Shown here piece by piece: positions 60,366-64,000 of a stretch of 64,000 nucleotides of DNA. Both the position numbers and the translations under genes were made by a program. Source of the DNA: Streptomyces changanensis (GTDB lineage Bacteria; Actinomycetota; Actinomycetes; Streptomycetales; Streptomycetaceae); assembly GCF_024600715.1 (NCBI RefSeq), contig NZ_CP102332.1:5952001-6016000 (forward strand). The letters run 5' to 3'. Below the pieces are notes generated by a model. That model searched no databases. It saw only the letters and a program-made list of their open reading frames with translations, and was not told the origin of the DNA. How positions within the stretch are numbered: the stretch's first letter is position 1; each line of letters opens with the position of its first letter.

Positions 60366-61130
60366 TCAGGCGGCGGCGCGGAAGCGGCGGTCGGGACCGT
60401 CGAGGTGGACCGGGGTGCACATGCCGGACAGGCGGGAGAGCACGCGGTCGCCGACCTTGTCACGCAGAACCGGCAGGCGGGGGTCCATCCGTTCGGTGCG
60501 GACGGGGGCCAGGTTGGTCGTGATGATCGTCGGCAGGCGGTGCTCGCTGCGCCAGTTGAGCAGGCGGAAGGTGATCTCCTCGTTCCACTCGCTGCTCTTG
60601 GCCGCGCCGAGGTCGTCCAGGAGCAGCAGCGGCGCCCGTACGATCCGCCGCAGCAGGTACTCCGGATCGAGCCCGCCCCGGGCTCGCATCGCACCGTAGA
60701 GGTCGGCGGCTGTCGTTGCCTGCCACCGCACGCCGCACCCCGCGGCGGTCAGGGCCCGGATCGCGCCATACGCCTGGTGCGTCTTGCCGGCACCCGTGGG
60801 CCCCCACAGCAGGAGGCTGCGGCCGTGCGTGATCTCTCGCTGGCCGGCGGAGCCGAAGTGCGGGACGAGGGGGCTGGCGGCGTGGCCGACGGCGCTCTCG
60901 GCGATGGCGCGCACCCACTGGGCGACCGCCGGGTGCTCGGCCTGGGCGTCCCGGTATTCGTACGGGATGCGCTCCTGGGCGGCTTCCAGCGCGGGTATCG
61001 GCTCGGGGGTGTCGGCGAGGGGCGTCGCGGTGTTGAGGGCGATGCCGCGTTCGGCGAGCTTGCGCTGCATCCAGGCCACCGCCGGGTTGTCGGCGGCCGT
61101 CTGCGGGTCGTCGAGGCGCGTGCGGATCAC
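60366..61130 (-). CDS. DnaC/IstB-like AAA+ ATPase, helicase loader candidate
   Basis: A 254-residue ATPase: Walker A GPTGAGKTH, Walker B LLLLDDLGAAK, sensor region PTIITTNLAP and C-terminal RVLSRLSGMC. This is the layout of DnaC-like loaders and IstB. The start overlaps the stop of the initiator-like gene (GTGA), the usual arrangement for an initiator-loader pair in phage-type replicons; there is no IS transposase beside it. Confidence 0.9.
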   Translation of the reverse strand: MIRTRLDDPQTAADNPAVAWMQRKLAERGIALNTATPLADTPEPIPALEAAQERIPYEYRDAQAEHPAVAQWVRAIAESAVGHAASPLVPHFGSAGQREITHGRSLLLWGPTGAGKTHQAYGAIRALTAAGCGVRWQATTAADLYGAMRARGGLDPEYLLRRIVRAPLLLLDDLGAAKSSEWNEEITFRLLNWRSEHRLPTIITTNLAPVRTERMDPRLPVLRDKVGDRVLSRLSGMCTPVHLDGPDRRFRAAA

Positions 61131-62239
61131 AGGGCGACTCCGAAGGTACCGGTGGGCTCGGTGGGGTTCAGGTACGGCGTGTACGCGGGGGAGGCGGCGG
61201 CCCAGGGGCCCGCGCCGGAGGCGGAGGACGGGCCGGAGCCGACCGGTGTGGTCGGCAGCGCGTTCAACGCCTCGTTGACCAGGCTCGGCAGGACGCTCGG
61301 ATGCAGGCCCTTGGTCCGCAGCCGTTCTAGGGCGGGGCGCAGCGCGTCCGGCTCGAAGCCTTCGTCCAGCAGCTGTCGGATCTCCCTGCCCAGGTGACCG
61401 AGGAAATTTCTCGGAGGTCGGCGGCTGCATCCACGCAGGTACTCGGCCATCAGCCGCTTCGCCGACCACTCGCCGGCGTCGGCGGAATCCAGCACGTCCG
61501 CCGGAGAGGATCCGGGCGCGGGCGCCTCGCGCCCCCTACGGGAAGATCCAGGATCCAAGATCCTAGATCCAGTGCGTGAGCCCTCCGTGAACGTGGCGGC
61601 CGTCACACCCTCGCTCCGCTCAGGACCGCTGTCACCTGCGGTTTTCTTACCGCGGCCTGTAACGTGCGGCAGCGCGGGCGGAGTGGCTTCGATCACTTCG
61701 GTGGATCGGGCCGCATCGCCGGGGGAATCCGGCGCAGCCGAGCGGATGAGGACTCCGTGAGCGTTCACGGAGCCGCCCGCGGGCGAGGGGCCTGCCGGCG
61801 GCTCGGCGGACGGCTGGGCCGCCGAGCGACCGTTGTCCGAGCGGGTCGGCGACGGGCACTGCGTGCGCCCGCACCCGCCGCACGCCTTCGCCGCGTCGTG
61901 CACGGGACAGCGGGGGAGACGGGAAGCCGAGGGGCGGTTGATCTTCTGGTGCCGGTCCCACGTCACGATGTGCAACCACGTCTTGCCGTCGCAGCCGGTG
62001 TACCGGCAGATCAAGCCCCGATCGGCCAGCTGCTCCAGATCATGGGCGACGTGAGCCGGAGTGTGGTCAGGCCGAAGGGCCCACAGCCGCCCGGCGACGA
62101 TGGCCGGCAGGTCGCGATGTCGTCCTGCATCGTCGGCGTGGGTCAGCAGGCCGATGAAGGTCAACACCGCCGTCACGTCCACGGACGCCAAGTCCTCCGA
62201 CTCGAACGCTTCCGGCTTGATGGTGCGAATACGGGCCAT
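61127..62239 (-). CDS. Phage-type replication initiator-like protein
   Basis: A 370-residue protein. ARIRTIKPEAFESEDLASVDVTAVLTFIGLLTHADDAGR and HVAHDLEQLADRGLICRYTGCDGKTWLHIVTWDRHQKIN form an N-terminal winged helix as in actinophage and plasmid initiators. A long low-complexity linker (about 130-250) contains CGGCGRTQC; the C-terminal domain (WSAKRLMAEYLRGCSRRPPRNFLGHLGREIRQLLDEGF) resembles a helicase-loader interaction domain. It should bind an origin and recruit the loader encoded next to it. Confidence 0.85.
   Translation of the reverse strand: MARIRTIKPEAFESEDLASVDVTAVLTFIGLLTHADDAGRHRDLPAIVAGRLWALRPDHTPAHVAHDLEQLADRGLICRYTGCDGKTWLHIVTWDRHQKINRPSASRLPRCPVHDAAKACGGCGRTQCPSPTRSDNGRSAAQPSAEPPAGPSPAGGSVNAHGVLIRSAAPDSPGDAARSTEVIEATPPALPHVTGRGKKTAGDSGPERSEGVTAATFTEGSRTGSRILDPGSSRRGREAPAPGSSPADVLDSADAGEWSAKRLMAEYLRGCSRRPPRNFLGHLGREIRQLLDEGFEPDALRPALERLRTKGLHPSVLPSLVNEALNALPTTPVGSGPSSASGAGPWAAASPAYTPYLNPTEPTGTFGVAL
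61545..61572 (-). repeat. Four tandem 7-bp repeats inside the initiator gene
   Basis: Plus strand: GATCCAG, GATCCAA, GATCCTA, GATCCAG in direct succession, within the linker-coding part. In several phage-type initiators the origin iterons lie in this position, so this is a candidate origin. Confidence 0.55.
61753..61772. repeat. Inverted repeat of CTCCGTGA in the initiator gene
   Basis: CTCCGTGA (61753-61760), four bases, TCACGGAG (61765-61772); a third copy of CTCCGTGA is at 61583-61590. Possible second initiator-binding motif. Confidence 0.45.
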
Positions 62240-62349
62240 CAGACCTCAACCCCGTTCCGGGCGGACCGGAAGGAGCAGGACGACGGTGTCCGTCGCGCGG
62301 TCCGCGGCGCCGACCCCGGAGGGCAGCTTTCGCGCAGGGCCGTGCTCAT
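62239..62349 (-). CDS. Leader ORF, 36 aa, coupled to the initiator
   Basis: MSTALRESCPPGSAPRTARR and 16 more residues, with strong GGGAGAG six bases before the ATG; its stop overlaps the initiator start (TGATG). It may only couple translation to control initiator level, since the peptide itself is low complexity. Confidence 0.5.
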   Translation of the reverse strand: MSTALRESCPPGSAPRTARRTPSSCSFRSARNGVEV

Positions 62350-62770
62350 GCAAAACTCTCCCTGTAGTACAGCCGCAGCCGGTGTTGCCCGTGGGAAGGG
62401 CCGGCGCGGCGATGACGGGTCGGTCTCTCCACCGTTGCCTCGGCTGGAGATAGGACTCTTCGCGATCGGCGCCTGGGAGTTGCCTCTCCCGGGCGCCGCA
62501 GCGTTTTCAGGCTCTCTCTGTGCGGTGTTTCACGTATCCCTTCCGTCGTCGCCGGGTTGCCTCCCGGGGACGACGAACATACGTAGACCGCCCGCACAAG
62601 TCCATGCTTGGCACTGGAGGCCGTTAAAGGCCGCCTCGTTCGGAGGTGGTAACCGGTGAATGGCTGGTCCTTCTCCCAGCGCGCACCCTTGCTGCGTCAC
62701 CACCGATGATCTCTCTCCCTGCCTCGCTCGGCGGGATCGTCACGCCGGGCTGTCCTGTTGATGACCAGGA

Positions 62771-62799
62771 TTTAAACCTTCCGGAAGAACCAACGTCAA
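62771..62799 (-). promoter_or_regulatory. Sigma-70-type promoter toward the replication genes
   Basis: On the minus strand TTGACG (62799-62794), 17 bases, TTTAAA (62776-62771). The spacer contains the palindrome TTCCGGAA, a possible operator. It would transcribe the leader ORF and initiator, about 420 bases downstream. Confidence 0.55.
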
Positions 62800-62968
62800 C
62801 GTCGGTTTCCCCCTGAGTTACGCGCGTAGAGACGCCTTGGTCTAGTCCTCTCGCGACGCCCCGGTGAGGGGTAACTTCCCTGTCCGATAAAGGAAATGCG
62901 TCAAGGTGGGAGCACTGCGTTCCGATTGCGAGGGACATGTGAAGGCCAGGGTGTCGGCGTGGAAGAAA

Positions 62969-63055
62969 AAACCGGCAATAAGTTGCCGGTTTCAGAACCG
63001 GAAATCGCCTGCCGGTTTTATGTCCGTTTCGGGACTGAACGCCGCGATATTGCGA
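62969..63055. promoter_or_regulatory. Degenerate operator cluster upstream of the XRE regulator
   Basis: Two overlapping stems, AAACCGGCAA/TTGCCGGTTT (62969-62992) and CCGGTT/AACCGG (62986-63001), share the AACCGG half-site of the repeated operator. Further right, on the minus strand, TCGCAATATCGCGGCG (63055-63040) matches its AT-rich box. Suggests that the regulator controls its own region. Confidence 0.6.
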
Positions 63056-63270
63056 GTCGATCGCAACCTACGCAACCGTAGGAATGTGTCCTGGGTCACC
63101 GCACCTCGACGGCTCGATTCCAAGCTCTCAAAATGATCTCGTATTCTGGATTGGAGGCAGGGGAGGGCCGGCGCGCAGAGCGTGGTCCCTCCCTTTTGTG
63201 TTGCCTCAACTCGGGGAACGGCAAGCCCTCTACGCGAGGGAAGCGACACCAGAGGAGCGAGGAGAAGCGG

Positions 63271-64000
63271 ATGGGCGCCAGAGAGCCCCTCCCGGATCAC
63301 GGGGGTACCGGGGACGAGACCGGCGAGGTCGCGCGGAGCAGCCGGGAGGCTGCATCTGCTGGCCGGGTCCCCAAGGAGGACGCGCAGGCGCCGTGGGCCG
63401 GGCAGCTCATGGGTTTCGCCGGACAGCTGAAGTCCTGGCGCAAGGTCGCCGGCCATCGGCGCGGGCGGCGTGTCACGCAGGAAGAATGTGCCACCGCAGT
63501 CGAAAGGTCGGAACGCTGGTGGCGCGACCTGGAGCGCGGTGATGGCAGGAACCGCCTCGACCGTGACCAGTGCGACAAGCTGGCCGAGCTGCTGCAGCTC
63601 GACCGCGATGAATATCACGCGCTCCTGCTCTACAACAACCTCGGGCACACGGCCACCTCGGCGGACGCCAGCGGAACCGTCGACCCACGAGTCCGCAGCG
63701 GCCTTCGACTGCTTATCGACAAGCAGATGCCGAGCCCGACCTACCTGTGTGACGCCAACTGGAACATCGTCGGGTACAACGCGGCGATGGCAGAGTGGTG
63801 GCCCTGGGTGCTCGAACCCGGCGCCAACCTCATGCGCTGGGCCCTGACGACCCAGGAGGCCCGTGCCCAGTACCACGACTGGAACCGGCACGCCACCGAG
63901 TACGTCAAGATGTTGAAGTTCGCCCTTGCCGGTAGGGGTGACTCGGCCGAGCTCATGGAGCTCATCGGTGACGTGTGCAAGGACCCGAAGGTCAGGCACA
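63271..64000 (+). CDS. XRE-family regulator with MmyB-like domain, 3' end cut
   Basis: Open from ATG 63271 (GGAGAAG upstream) to the window end, 243 residues seen. A 45-residue linker is followed by a helix-turn-helix (about 50-105: LKSWRKVAGHRRGRRVTQEE then CATAVERSERWWRDLERG) and by the MmyB-type ligand-binding domain (LRLLIDKQMPSPTYLCDANWNIVGYNAAMAEWW). Proteins of this group act as DNA-binding regulators in actinomycetes. It is the best candidate to bind the repeated palindrome, given the half-sites in its upstream region. Confidence 0.9.
   Translation, partial: MGAREPLPDHGGTGDETGEVARSSREAASAGRVPKEDAQAPWAGQLMGFAGQLKSWRKVAGHRRGRRVTQEECATAVERSERWWRDLERGDGRNRLDRDQCDKLAELLQLDRDEYHALLLYNNLGHTATSADASGTVDPRVRSGLRLLIDKQMPSPTYLCDANWNIVGYNAAMAEWWPWVLEPGANLMRWALTTQEARAQYHDWNRHATEYVKMLKFALAGRGDSAELMELIGDVCKDPKVRH

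Larger units (their letters stand above)
62350..63270. other. Divergent regulatory region without genes, about 920 bp
   Basis: AT-richer than the surroundings. It separates the leftward replication genes from the rightward XRE regulator and contains a promoter-like sequence and a cluster of inverted repeats listed separately. Open frames here lack coding bias. Confidence 0.6.

Noticed and set aside
60366..61130. IstB of an IS21-type element
   Set aside because: No IstA transposase is near; coupling to a phage-type initiator gene points to a helicase loader.
62906..63136. A rightward 76-codon frame in the regulatory region
   Set aside because: It runs through the inverted repeats, has poor third-position GC and no good ribosome site.

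Overview
The window is very GC-rich DNA with GTG/TTG starts, overlapping stop/start codons and many protein families typical of Streptomyces (DUF317/SPDY, DUF4913, DUF2637, a WhiB regulator, SCO6880-type secretion protein). It looks like one stretch of a large conjugative Streptomyces plasmid or integrative element. No telomere, att site or rRNA/tRNA is visible, so plasmid versus ICE cannot be decided here.

Layout. (1) 1-15.2 kb, leftward: a tightly coupled operon of mostly small cytosolic proteins, with a VirD4/TraG-type coupling ATPase, a relaxase-like protein that has lost its catalytic histidines, three DUF317 proteins, a PAPS-reductase-like PP-loop protein, a C5-cytosine DNA methyltransferase and a DnaB-N-only protein. 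(2) 15.2-27.6 kb, leftward: a type IV secretion-like module (NlpC/P60 lytic enzyme, small two-helix membrane protein, VirB8-like, VirB6-like, SCO6880-type and VirB4-type proteins), with a glycosyltransferase and an MFS exporter. (3) 28.2-39.9 kb, rightward: an N4/N6-adenine type DNA methyltransferase and two operons of small proteins (DUF4913, RelE-like, HxlR-like, DUF317, MFS). (4) 40-42.8 kb: two secreted LAxTG surface proteins. (5) 43-52 kb: an accessory region with two unrelated proteins each carrying an RNxxxH (HEPN-like) motif, a Tn3-family element, and a four-gene operon with a predicted nuclease. (6) 52.2-53.8 kb: DUF317 genes, ended by a strong hairpin. (7) 54-62.3 kb, leftward: lipoprotein, relaxase, MobC-like protein with a candidate oriT, DUF2637 protein, WhiB, DnaC-like loader and a phage-type replication initiator with iteron-like repeats inside its gene. 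(8) 63.3 kb to the end: an XRE/MmyB-type regulator, incomplete.

How the parts fit. A nearly identical block of about 52 bp (a GCGCAATATAGCGGCG box followed by the palindrome CCCGGTTTCNGAAACCGGG) precedes three operons, and degenerate forms lie in front of the XRE regulator and in the divergent region at 28 kb; this suggests one regulon. The small proteins of these operons nearly all end in an arginine, often R-x-R, after a Pro/Ala-rich linker, as the relaxase does, whereas the secretion-apparatus proteins do not. This could mark a set of proteins that travel through the secretion system with the DNA, or simply a shared lineage habit; it is the observation I would test first.

Four genes in the 5-17 kb operon carry single-base frameshifts in GC runs, which may be sequence errors. 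Several genes have no ATG/GTG/TTG near their strong Shine-Dalgarno sequence and appear to start at CTG, ATT or ATC.
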